From Piscicola geometra (taxonomy: Eukaryota; Annelida; Clitellata; Hirudinida; Piscicolidae): a DNA stretch of 64,000 nt. This document shows, piece after piece, positions 1 through 16,289 of the stretch. A program made the translations under genes and the position numbers. The stretch is taken from NCBI GenBank assembly GCA_943735955.1, contig OX030961.1:4790420-4854419 (forward strand), in the 5' to 3' direction. Numbering within the stretch: position 1 is the first letter of the stretch; each line of letters begins with the position of its first letter. Under the pieces are notes generated by a model. That model ran no database searches and had not been told where the DNA came from. It saw nothing but the letters and a program-made list of their open reading frames with translations.

Positions 1-890
1 GTCATTTGGCGGTTTGTTTTCTGTTGTGTCTTCAGAATAGCAAAGATTAATCTAGTCTATTTCTTCAAATCTCAAGATTCTAATAACCAAACTAAAATTA
101 TAAATCTATTAATAAACAAGCCACGAAATGGCACATGTTTAGAATCACTATGTTGACATCAAAGACTGAGTAGATGCTTTGAAAAAATCCAGTGGCTGCT
201 GCCTATCGTGACAAAAACTAATTAGAGACGCCAGTGACATACATTATTCACGCTCACTTGGCTCTTGAATCGCAACTAACAAAAGTAATTATATTTTTTT
301 ATTCACTTTTCATACTTCTTTAAAAGAATTTTAAATACTTATAAAGATAGGAAAAAGAGAAAATTTAGTAAAAAAGAATGGATTTATTATTTCTATATCG
401 AATGATTGATTATATTAAAAAAGCTGGAAGACTGATGAGGTGATTTTGTGAATAACTTCTCACTCAGATAAATAATGTTTTGAAAAAATTAATTTTATAA
501 ATTAAAAAAATTAATTAAACTTTAAAAGTTGGGAATTCATAATAGAACAAATAATGTTGATATGGTGTTTGAAAGTTCATGGTAGTAATTTAATCTTACT
601 GAAATAGTTCTAGTTTCCATTTTTATGGCTTTTATAAAATCAATTGATTTATAAAAAGTAAAAAATGTTAGCATGAAAATTACTACATTGAAATCAGAAA
701 TACATTTGTATAACTACTCAACTTTAAATGTTATGATATAAAATATAACAAATAACAGGGAAAACGGTATAAAAACGCTTTAATATTGAAAGAAAATAAA
801 TTAAATGTATACTTAGCATAATCTGTAATCAGAGTGTTTAATAAAGCCACTATAACTTTCCTTCGGCACTTAGAATCGCACATGGAGTCT
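1..890. other. 3' flank of fascin, no gene seen
   Basis: AT-rich sequence without a convincing exon on either strand. An ATTAAA-type polyadenylation signal on the minus strand lies at 837-842, about 50 bases beyond the fascin stop, so the first part of the window is probably intergenic. Confidence 0.5.
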
Positions 891-3415
891 TCAGTACTCC
901 CACATCACAGCCTTGCTCACGTCCTTGGTCTTAGCCGTGATGATTCCGTTCTGTTCGCCCATCAAGTAGCATCCGTTTGGCGCTTTAATTGCCATCTTGG
1001 AATGCTTGCGCAGTTCGAAAAGGAAGGGCTGGGGTGTGGAACTGTTAGCGGAAATCATTCCTTCAGCGTCGATGCTCCAGTAACTGCCATTATGACCTAA
1101 GTGAATAAATGAATTGATGAAAACGAGAATATAAAAGAATTCATCTAAAACAACTTTAAATTATGACTGAAAGAAGTTCACTTAGGAGTTGTGAGTTTTA
1201 ATTAACAAGTTTATATGTAAGTTTCAATGGGCACCTTTCAAGAAGTACTCTCCAGACTTCTTCTCTGCACTGTTCTCAACGAAGATCACATCATAGCATG
1301 TCTTGTTGCATTCATACCTGAGAAGTGTGAAGATCATTATGATGAACATAAGTAAGATGGTGATGGGTATAAAAAGTATAATTAGAACTGAAAATATATA
1401 CATATAAGTTTATTCGTCAAAAGAATAAATAATGAAAATAGAAATAAATAATACTGATTAACTAGTTGAGATTAAAATATCAATAAGTTTCGGTTATATA
1501 AATTTGAAACTGACTGGTATACAAATTGGCAAATCTATATAGGTTCCAGTTTAAATAGATAAATGTTAAAAATTCTTACCTTGGATTGTTTTGAGATTTG
1601 AACCCCACAAAGCCAAATTCAGTTCTCAGCACGAGGATTGGTCGGTTGATCAACTGGAAAAATATCGATAAATTGTTTTAAACTTCAAAATAAATAATTT
1701 AATAAAAATATTCTTCAGTAGATTTCACAAAAAGTTAAAAATAATCTTTCAAAGAAACTTGGAATACACTTAAACCTTTATGAAGAAGTGTTCTTTTTCT
1801 GAAACAGAGTCACTTTGAGCGTACAGACTGCCGTTCATCTTGGCGGACATATACTTACCGTTGCTCGCCTTCAGACTCACTGCTCCGTTTGGAAGCCAAT
1901 CCACAGCGAACAACTCGTTAACGTCGCTTGAGGGATAAACAATTTTAGTTTAAACATTATTTATTTAAGTAGAGAAAAATTTTTACATTAGAATATTGAA
2001 AATAGTTTATAAGTGTATAGAGAATAAATCCTACATTCAACTCTCAAAACTCTAGCCCCCACCTACTTTCCCTTGCCGACACACTGGATTCCACTCGAAG
2101 CAACATCAAAACGCCAGTAGTTGTCATCACACGTTTTGATTCGCCATTGATTGGATCGGCCTTCGAACTCAATCTGGAAGGTTTCTTTGTCTCCCAAATC
2201 AGCCATGTCGCAGTCTTGGTTTGCTGACATGTCGATTCCTGAGTGAGAACACAACACCAGTTATATTTTTAAGAAAAATCAAGTATATAATATTTATGCA
2301 AAAAATTAAATTGCTAAATAAGCTAGCTCAAAGACCAGCCTTGCTTCAGAGAGACCATCTTGCCATTGTGAGCTACGAAGTGCGCTTGAGCCTGAGTGTC
2401 TTCGATGGCCCACGACTCATCCTTGCCAACTATTTTGTTTTTGCTTTGGATCACACCATCCTGCAATTCATGAGACGATGTGAAATGATGTAGTAATTAA
2501 AATAAAGTTTACATTTTTTACATTTTCTAAAAAATATTTATTTTTAAATACAACATTCAAGAAATATTCTGAAGGTCTACCTTGCCAATTGCAGTAAGAT
2601 ACTTTCCCGAAGAGTCCTTCAAAGCTAGACCATTGTACGGCCCTGAATTCAGCTCAATGGTGAAGAGAGTATCGGCTGAGGGTTCATCTACCAGAGTACC
2701 ATTGTAATGCAAGTACCTATCATCACAGGTCTTCACGCCGTACCTACCTTCGATGAACTCAATGGTGATTAAAGCGTCAGCGCCCCAGGGTATTATCTCG
2801 TTGACGCACAGCCGAGAAGTCTTCATGTCCAGTCTAGCATACTTCTGCCTTCCATAGTTTCGTAAGTTGATCTGGAAGCAGTTTATAGTAGTTTGAAGTT
2901 GATTAATTAAATTTTTACTTTTGATTTTAAATATTCATGAGTTAAATTAATAATACAAAATCATGCTTTTTTCAAAGGTTTAAACTCACTTGAGGATGCA
3001 TAGCGATATGAGCGTACCACCATTCAGGCGCTCCAGGTTGTTTCTCATGACACTGCACGATTTCATCGGTGCCTCCTAGGTAGTAACCAGTTGCCTTGTT
3101 GGCAATAGCCCATCGGCCTGACTGGTCGGGACAGTAATATATTACAAACTTTTCAGCTTCTCCTTTGCTTTCTGATTCGCATGTAGCATTGCCTTTCGCG
3201 TCTCCGGCTAAATATCTTCCAAGGTGGCTCTTAATGTAGACTGTATCCTTATCGTCTAGATCGTGTTCCACGGTCCATAGCTGTTTTTTGCGGAGTGTGG
3301 CTCCTGCTGAGTTAATCTTGAAACCAAATGTCTCTGCGGTCAAATATTTGAGCTGGTGATTTACCAAGCCGATCTTCCATGACTGGTTTTCTGATTCTTC
3401 TTTTCGTGAAGACAT
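891..3415 (-). CDS. FSCN: Fascin, actin-bundling protein (complete, 8 coding exons)
   Basis: Fascin crosslinks parallel actin filaments in filopodia, microvilli and bristles. Coding exons, in order: 3415-2990, 2871-2581, 2460-2340, 2238-2067, 1926-1776, 1653-1580, 1317-1235, 1096-891; phases agree throughout and give 507 aa (human fascin-1 has 493). The protein has the four beta-trefoil pattern: KYLTAETFGFK near the N-terminus, HIAMHPQ at the end of exon 1, SANQD in exon 4, LINRPI at the start of exon 6, and a C-terminal WEY as in vertebrates. At the place of the inhibitory PKC serine (human Ser39) I read Thr in AGATLRKKQ, still phosphorylatable. The start is the ATG just after a likely 5'UTR intron acceptor near 3436; a noncoding exon probably ends at 3533. 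The intron 2239-2339 appears to start with GC instead of GT. Confidence 0.95.
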
Positions 3416-3668
3416 GACTCCGATGAGATGAAATAATCTAGAAAAATAAATATTTTTCAATTTAAAGTTTGATCAGATAAAATAAAGTTAATTTCAAAGT
3501 TCCTTTAAAAGTTATTACTGAATACATTTTACCTTGAGTTGTGGCAACAATTGAGGCTACAAGGTTATTTAATAATGTTTTATTTCCAGGTAAGTGATTC
3601 AATCTAAACAAGGCCCTCAGCTTAACAATTAAATCAATTGTGACCCTGCTTTTACGCCTACTTGGGCA

Positions 3669-3676
3669 TTATATAC
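3669..3676 (-). promoter_or_regulatory. TATA-like element upstream of fascin
   Basis: Minus-strand TATATAAT lies about 130 bases upstream of the inferred donor of the noncoding first fascin exon at 3533. Its position suits a start site near 3640, but nothing else confirms it. Confidence 0.35.
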
Positions 3677-3734
3677 ACTCACATAACTCTCGATTCTTTC
3701 TTTCTATGATAATTTATATGTTCACTCAAGTGAA

Positions 3735-3910
3735 CGGTGAAAGTGAAACGTTTAACACGCCGACTAGTTACTACTAAAGTCGTGAGTTCGATTCTTACCA
3801 TCGCCTAGTAGCTAGTGAGAAAAGAACTGTGGAACCATATCGTGAAACCTAGAAACATTAGAATAAAATTGGGAAGACGAATCTATACTCATTTCTCAGC
3901 TCTACTCTTT
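3735..3910 (+). repeat. tRNA-derived SINE, copy 1
   Basis: A B-box-like GAGTTCGATTCTTACC is followed by CCATCGCC and then AGTGAGAAAAGAACTGTGG. The same order (CCATCGCC, then AGTGAGAAGAGGACTGTGG) is found in the copy near 38.4 kb, and the head matches the tRNA-like unit at 39.05 kb (ACGC...CCGACT...GTTCGATTCT). The A-box side of this copy is worn. The shared tail next to a tRNA-like head is what defines a SINE rather than a lone tRNA pseudogene. Confidence 0.55.
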
Positions 3911-3919
3911 TTTCGATTC

Positions 3920-5290
3920 GCTAATAGCACATATATATGAAAAAGAATAGAAAGATCATTTAATATTTATAATCTCTATCAATTTGTTCTTATAGTTCGA
4001 TAAATGCAATAATTGATGTGAAAATATTCTTGAAACAAATAGTATGAATCAGATATTAAAATAAAGTGGCATGAGGATTAGTGAAAGATTTTATTATAAA
4101 TTATAGATGGATTATCCTTATTAACAGTTAACAGCTTGCGTTGATCAATATGTATGTAATGGATGCTTAATCGAGGATTTTGAATTTTTAATGATTAATG
4201 GCATCTCATATTTTGATGTTATTTCATATTTTATAATCGTGTATTTAGAAATTTCTTATTCATTAACGATTACTTTTTAACTTTGTAATGTATTCTTCAT
4301 TCTGCTAAATAGCTGAAAATGATTTACTCACTGTCACTTCTCATGACTAAACTTTGAGTTGGTTTACTTATTTCATAATCTCCTAACTATTCGAAGCATA
4401 CTACTTTCCTTGACAATAATAATGAGCTCAAAAGAAATTGTGAGAGTAATATTCTGACTGAATAAATGTCGTTGAGTCAGACGATTAAATCCTTTAATGA
4501 TTAGACCGAAAGAAAGGACAACCCCTATTGAATGCTGCTTATAGACTATGAGTTATAGTACAATTATTTAAATTGGAAGTGAATTGAATTTCAAAGACCA
4601 AAGATATTATGCTCGATGTGCATTAGTTAATCACTCATTTAGTCACCAGACGACTGATTAACCCTTAAAATCGTGATTCGATGAGACATTTTAGATTCAT
4701 AGTGAGTTTAATACCAAACCTTTAATCTTCAAAACGTAATTCATAAAGTCAAATATTTAATTTTTAAATTAACTTTGGAATTTATTTACAGACTAACTCA
4801 CTCCCAATACATTTCACTTCCGTTAATAGATCGTTAATCATTAAAATTATTTTTAAAATGTGCAAAAAAATTTGTTATTTCTTTGCAGTTTTAAAAATAA
4901 AATTATTTCGCAGTTACTGTTTTTTTTCCAGAACTATTGTAAATTCTTCGTGTTCTTGTTCAAGTCAAGCATGACTATGCCCTCAAGTGCTGCATTTTTG
5001 TATATGACAAAAACATATTACGTTCAAAGATATCACCTCTGTCAGAAAGTTGAACCTTTATTTCATGGATAAAATGACAAAGAAAAATGAAGAAATATAT
5101 ATTAATTAATTTTTTATTATTATTCACAATTTTATTTACTTTTATGCTGTTTAAAACCTTCTTAAATAGTTTTTTATTATCAAAAATATCTTACTTATGT
5201 TTCCTTTACCGTGAAATGTCAGATTGCTACAAGACCCATAAGACAATACAACGACGAATATTTATAACATTGCGTAAACCCGGACGATCT
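3920..5290. other. Intergenic, no gene seen
   Basis: AT-rich; the only ORFs are short, hydrophobic and low in complexity. A weak resemblance to the SINE head around 4640-4690 (CGACTGATTAAC then ATCGTGATTCGAT) may be another heavily decayed copy. Confidence 0.4.
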
Positions 5291-5297
5291 CAAGACC

Positions 5298-5303
5298 AAA
5301 AAA
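5298..5303 (-). terminator. Pol III terminator of tRNA-Gly
   Basis: Run of six T on the minus strand, starting two bases after the discriminator base. Confidence 0.8.
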
Positions 5304-5305
5304 TT

Positions 5306-5376
5306 TGCATCGGCCGGGAATCGAACCCGGGCCGCCCGCGTGGCAGGCGAGCATTCTACCACTGAACCACCGATGC
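5306..5376 (-). tRNA. trnG-GCC: tRNA-Gly (anticodon GCC)
   Basis: The minus strand reads a full 71-nt tRNA: acceptor stem GCATCGG pairing with CCGATGC, discriminator A, A-box TGGTTCAGTGG, anticodon loop CTGCCAC with anticodon GCC, and B-box GGTTCGATTCC. It differs from the vertebrate gene at only a few paired positions. No intron and no encoded CCA, as expected for a nuclear eukaryotic gene. An A6 run at 5298-5303 on the plus strand gives the T6 Pol III terminator. Confidence 0.97.
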
Positions 5377-6142
5377 ATAAAGTAGTAACATATTATTGCG
5401 GATGAAATCAGTTTTTAAGTCTTTAGTTCAGACAAACATTTTAAAAGCAGGGGTAATTAGGAGGAACAATAATAATACTCGTATCTGAATTGTACAAATT
5501 AAATGAAGAATTTAATATGATTAAAATAGAAAGACTATTGAACAAAGAAGTTCAGTGTTTGAAAATTCTTGTTATAAATAATTATTTGAAAAAATACTTT
5601 ATTTTCGTACATAATTTATTGTTATTTAAAAGTGGGCAAATATATTAGTATTTACAGTACGTTTTAACTTATAACTGTAACTTTAGTTTTAATATAAAAA
5701 CATATAAACTGATTAACGGGGTTACATTTCTCTCTCTCAATTGTGTCCTTCTGTGCTTCCAAGTGTCATTTTAAAATCAATTTCGAGTTTATTTTCTAAT
5801 ACTTCATATTATTAAATTTGATAAATGAGGTTCAAGTAAGTATTCCTAAAAACACAATAAACGTAAAAAGTATTTAAAAAACATTAAAAAAAACCTATTC
5901 TATGATTATTTTACATTTAGTTTTATACAACTTATTAAATAATTAAGATGCAAAACTTTTTTTATTGTTTCAACTCATTCTTTTAAAATAATTTTTTGAA
6001 GATTCAATAACAAAAATAAGAGTTCTGTATCGGTATAAATCAAACAAAAGCTACATAACATATTTTTAGAACAGTTGACAGTTAATAGAAATGGGGCTGA
6101 GTAGAAAAAAATAGAGATGCGTGGAACAATTTATCAAAAACT

Positions 6143-10845
<4,703 letters not shown>

Positions 10846-11413
10846 CTTGTCAATCTGCATGTCAACGTTTCAGAAAAACTCAAAAATGTTAATGAGATAC
10901 TCATTGGGTCTCAAATGAAAACCTGTTAATTTGGTTTAAAAATTATTTTTTTACAAAACTAAATTAATCATTCCAAATATTTACAGTAAATTCAAAAAGT
11001 ACTTAAAAAATTCATAATTCTGACGAAATATACTTTGAATAACCGATGATTTATTAACAGTATTCGAAAAAACAACGACTTTAAGATATAAACTCAGAAA
11101 CAAAACGATTACCTTTTAATTCATTTATATTTCAACAAAAACATGATTGTATTTTTATTAACCAGTGAGCTTACTTATATCGCAAAAAGATGTATATGAG
11201 CATCTCAGACTGCCTAAAATTGCATCAAAAACTTTCAACAAAAGTTTTTAACTTATAAAAAAAGGATTAATAAAAAAAACCTTTTAAAAAAAATGAATGA
11301 GCTATTTGAAACACAAAAGTCTAAAGTATTTTTGTCCAGGTACAAGAAGTTTTGACAGAAGCGACATGATAAGTTCAAAAATGTTTTTTTATTTAATGAA
11401 GTTTTTAAATGTC

Positions 11414-11419
11414 TTTATT
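11414..11419 (-). terminator. AATAAA polyadenylation signal of RRM1
   Basis: Minus-strand AATAAA about 47 bases beyond the RRM1 stop codon. It supports 11466 as the true end of the gene, which matters because the protein lacks its expected C-terminal cysteine pair. Confidence 0.7.
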
Positions 11420-11465
11420 GTAGATACATTCATAAAATATTGTGTAGAGGCTTGAAAACTCTTTC

Positions 11466-14400
11466 TCAGGTTGAGCCATTGGCTGCTTGGAGTCTGGTTT
11501 TTTTGGCGTGAGGTTCATCTTTTCCTTGACTTTTCTTGCTGTTGAATGTTTCTATAGAAAAGGATTCTAATGACGAAGATGAAGATGATGAATCGGAAAA
11601 AGATGATTTTGCTAATGATGATGATAATGACGATGAAGAGGGTGATGATGATGAGAATGATGATGATACTGATGAGGAAGATAATGTAGAATCCACGATT
11701 CGAGACATTCTTTCACAATAACCATCATCTACCATCTTATCTTCATAACGGAGATTTTTCCTGGTGCACTGAAAAAGTTTTTCATTATCCATATCACTTA
11801 TTAGATCATTTTTTTCTTGTTTTATATCAGCGGAATTTTTCTTAGTTACTGCTCTGGTCTCTACCATTTCTTTATTCACTGTGAACTTGATAGCGTCAAC
11901 CGCAGCTTTCATGCGCAAATAGTATGAACCGGTCTTCAAGCCCTGCGTGTTGCAAAAAAATGCAAACCATGTTTCATATTTCTCAATCTTTTCCGCACAA
12001 ATGACTTTTTATTAAAATTTAATAACAACCGTATTGCTTTTTTAAACCAATCCCAAAGTATCATTCAAGCTTGCCTTTTTCCAGGCGTAGAAGTGCATGC
12101 TGCACAACTTTTCGTAGTTTGGTTCTGCAAGGAAGAGGTTCATGGACTGACTCTGGTCGACGTAAGGAGCTCGATCAGCTGCCATATCAATAACTTCTTT
12201 TTGACCTATTTCCCAAACCGTTCTGTAGCGCTTTTTAAGATCTTCTGGGATATCCTTGATGCTCTATTAAGTTTTAAAAAAAACTTTTAAAAATATGATT
12301 TAAATAACGTTGAATAAATATTTGAAACAAAAACTAAATTAGAATCTTTATAAAAACAAATAATTACTTCATTAAAAAAAATCTTCTTATTATAACCTGC
12401 ACAGATCCGTTATGAGCCAGCAAGCTCATTCTCATACCTTCATCCCACTTTCCCATGTCTATCAGCTCTTCCACCAGATGTGCGTTCAAAACCTTGGAGA
12501 GGGGTGTAAATAATCGGTTTAATAAATCATGATTTAAAAATAGTTGTCTATAACCAATTGAGCGTAGATAAGTGGAAGCCATTCTAGCTTACTTGGTACT
12601 CTCCGGAATACACCCTTCGCGTGAATAGATTACTGGTGTATGGCTCAAAGCACTCACAGTTGCCTAAGAGATTTAGAGTTATCATAAAATACATAATAAC
12701 AGGTGAGTTTAAGTTAAAATGTGAAAACCAATAAAATCGAGTGAGTTAAAAATATAGTAAATTAAATAAATTTTACTAAAATAATATTTGTAAACCGAAG
12801 ATTTGAGAGGTGGACGCTGTAGGCATCAAACCGATGAGATGGCTGTTGCGCAAGCCATATCTGATTATTTCAATGAAAAAAGAATTAATTAAACTATTCC
12901 AGTAAAATAATATGTATGATTATTACAAATAATTGTAATTAGTATTGAATGAAAGGGCGTTCACTTGATAATATCATGCTTGAGAGATGTCCAGTCGTAA
13001 CGCTCTGATGGAGTGGTTTCCCACAAGTCAAACTGGAGAATCTGAATGCAAAACAAAAATATTCAATAATTTTTTTTTTCATATTCAAATATGAAAGAAA
13101 TAATTTAAGAAGTCATTTAACTTTTCTTTGAACGATAAACAATCTACTCACTCCCTTGCTTGCATGCGAGCCTTTGAAAGATTCATAAGGACCATTAAGC
13201 TGGGCAAGTTTGCAGCTGATGGTGAGAGCGGAATGGTACATGGTTTCAAAAATGTTTTTATTCAGAAGACGAGACCTGTCGTCTCCAAACGCCATGCCCA
13301 TCAGTAAAAATGCGTCTGCAAGCCCCTGCACTCCCACCGCCATTGAACGATACTTCAAGCCTCCTCTCTTGGCCTGTTACAAAAGTAAAAATGTGAAAGT
13401 GTTTTTCATATTAGAAAGTCACTATTGAATTTATAACTACATTTTGTTACACTTTTTTGATACAAACTAACTTCTTCAAATGGATAGTAGTTAATGTCGA
13501 TAATTCTGTCCAGGTTTTTAACTAAAACACTAGTCACTTCATATAGACCTTCGAAATCAAATGTATTTTTATCAATAACGAATCTGTTAACTGCTATAGA
13601 AGCCACATTGCATGTAGAAACCTGAAGTAATTGTGAAAGTTCTTGTCTCAAATAAGTTAACAACTCAGATTTATTTTCAAGATTAATTAATGTGTATGAA
13701 GCCAATAGAATGATCAATTAGCTCAAAATCTAGTCTTCTAAGCCCACCTCTTCAGGGCTGCAGTACTGAATGAGTTCCGCGCAAGGGTTGCTGGTTCTGA
13801 TGGTTCCAAGGTGTTGCTGGGTGCTCTTAGCATTGCAAGCGTCTTTATACATAAGATAGGGCATTCCGGTCTCAACCTGGGCCGTGCAAATTTCCTCCCA
13901 TAACTTCCTTGCTTTTATCTTTTTTAGACCTTTTCCTTCAAGCTCATATCTGTTAATGCATGCATTTTTATGGTTGAAATTCGATTCACATTAGTCTATG
14001 AATTGATTTTTGATTTCTACTGTTTTACTTTATCCACACATCAAACCTTTCATAAAGCTGCTTAAATTCTATTCCCCAGACGTAAGAGAGGCCAGGTGCT
14101 GTATCAGGACTCATGAGGGTCCATTCTTGGTCTGACTCCACTCTTTGCATGAATAGGTCGGGGACCCAAAGCCCGTAAAACATGTCTCTGGCTCTTTGCT
14201 CTTCTTTTCCGTGATTTTTTTTAAGGTTTAGAAAGTCTAACACGTCCGCGTGCCAAGGTTCCAAATATACGGAAAAGGCTGCTGGACGCTAATGGGTTAA
14301 TATTGAACAAAATTAGTAGTTAATGTTTGTAAAAGTTGAGTTGGTTTGAAGTCTATAAAATTAAGACATTCACAAAGACCTTGTTGCCTCCTTGTGTGAT

Positions 14401-16280
14401 GAACCTGGCCGTCTCATTGAGAACTTTGAGCATGGGCACTAGGCCGTTTGAGTGCCCATGGATCTGAAGTAAGAGTCACTATAATTTGAAATTATTTGAA
14501 CAATATATTATATGTTTCAGATGAAAACATCGGGAAATATAGTTATTATGTTAGTTCACCAATGATTAACTTTCTATGAGCTGTTTTTTCAATATATAAC
14601 TTTTCATTGTATACAAAAAAATAAAATCACTTTGAAATTGAACTTAATTGAATTTTTTGTAAAAATAAATACTTGTTGCAAAATAGGCTAAGCGTTGTTT
14701 CCTTGAAGAATAAATTAAAAATAAAAACAAAATATTGAAGTTTTATAACTAACTTATAAATTTTGACAAAGTATTTTCATAAAAAATAATTTATTAATAA
14801 CGCAGACACAAACCCCTTTCACATAGCTTCCAGTGGCTCTCACGTCATGAATGGCTAAACCAAGACCAGAGGCTCCTCTAGAAATGCAAGCGCACCGCTT
14901 TATAGTGTCGTAGATGCCTTTAACGCTGTCTTCCGTGACGGGGTGTATGTAGCAGCTGGAAAATCGATAAAGTTCACTTTTTAAAAAAATTATATTTTTG
15001 ATTGATTGAACTTTAATAAACTTTTTTGAGTGATGTAAAAACTTCCAAAATCTCTTGTCAATCGAACCTGCACAGGTTGGCGTTTGGAGTGCCTGCATTG
15101 AAGAGGGTTGGACTTGCATGCGTGAAGTATTTTTGTGACATCATTCTGTATGACTAAAAACAAATTTTTGTCAATAAACGTTAACATGCAAACTTAAATG
15201 CAATCAATAACTCTGCCAAAGTTATTCGAAAATGACTACCACAACCAATTAAAATATGATAGATCAAAATCACCAAGATATCTTCAAACCTGCAAAGCCA
15301 GGCTCACGTCGTTGGCATGAATGGCCAACGCCACTCTCATGAAGAGGCTCTGAGGCCGTTCAACCACTTTTCTGTCATATCGCAGAAGATAAGATTTTTC
15401 TAACGTCTGTTTGTAAGTTGTAACACAATAAATCATAAGAGAAAATTTTTGTAAATGAATTGTTGATTTATTCACAACTATTTATTTTCTAAAAATTTAA
15501 TAAAATCTATCCTATGAAATATGAATAGCAGGATAAAAATAATATCGGAAACCTTGAAACCAAAATAGGTGAGAGTAAAGTCTAGTTTGTAATCTATGGT
15601 CTCATCGATGAGTTGCTTGTTTTGCATGACCACTTGGTACAGCGATGATGAAACAAGAGGGTCATCTTCGCCAGTCTTTGGGTCTTTATGCTGGTATAAC
15701 ATCTCCACCAATTCTGAATGCGGGTTCGCATGACTTGAATAATTTTTATTAATTTATCTAAGGTTACGAATATATTAAAAGAAAAATAATATTATCGCAA
15801 AGAAACTTGTGAAACATCTCAAAAGTGCCAAACTATCTCCATGGCTCCCCCATGAAGTCTCACCCGAATACTCGGAAAGAGTCTCTTTGTGTAAGTGGCT
15901 CACAGCAACCCGGCCAGCTAAAAGGTTGTAGTCAGGGTGCTTGGTTGTCATCGAGACGCACACTTCAGCCAACAGAGTGTCAAGCTCTTCACTGCTGGTG
16001 CTGCTGCTCAGACCACTTTCCACCTTTCTCGCTATGCATTCCTTCATGAGTTCACATTAGTTTTATGTTATAAAGGATTAATTGAAATCCAGGTAAACTA
16101 ATATCTGCCCATTCAACTAACTTACTATAAAAAAAGTATTTTTTTATAGTAAGTTAGTTTTATAGTCATTTTATTTTTCGAGTTAACATACCTCTTTAAC
16201 ATAATCTTGATTCAGACCATAACACAGTTTCTCAATTCTTCGCAAGAGTTTGCTCTTGTTGAACATTTCAAGTCTGCCAT
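11466..16280 (-). CDS. RRM1: Ribonucleotide reductase large subunit, divergent, with atypical C-terminus (first exon missing)
   Basis: Class I RNR alpha subunit, which reduces NDPs to dNDPs. Exons: 16280-16192, 16041-15864, 15713-15553, 15406-15290, 15153-15068, 14955-14814, 14463-14380, 14288-14047, 13949-13748, 13621-13472, 13373-13152, 13041-12965, 12860-12796, 12663-12593, 12492-12397, 12263-12075, 11942-11466; all phases agree, about 882 aa without exon 1. Visible: ATP-cone remainder (DGRLEMF...KLCYGL), first active-site Cys in CSCYIHPV, the catalytic loop SNPCAEL (Asn, Cys, Glu), the partner Cys in [37 protein letters not shown], and the radical-transfer Tyr pair in GSYYLR. The tail after YYLR is about 150 aa, Ser-rich, and has two isolated Cys but no CX2C. 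The intron 11943-12074 is GC-AG. The missing first exon should supply the start and the VxKR part of the ATP cone; a possible ATG exon near 16830-16850 fits only in phase. Confidence 0.93.
16115..16159. repeat. Perfect 21-bp inverted repeat with 3-base loop
   Basis: Arms 16115-16135 and 16139-16159 are exact reverse complements around GTA. It lies in RRM1 intron 16042-16191, just before the exon at 16041, and could fold into a hairpin in the pre-mRNA or mark a small foldback element. Confidence 0.85.
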
Positions 16281-16289
16281 CTATAGTGC

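Noticed and set aside
11536..11721. Acidic plus-strand ORF
   Set aside because: Reverse complement of the Ser-rich RRM1 tail.
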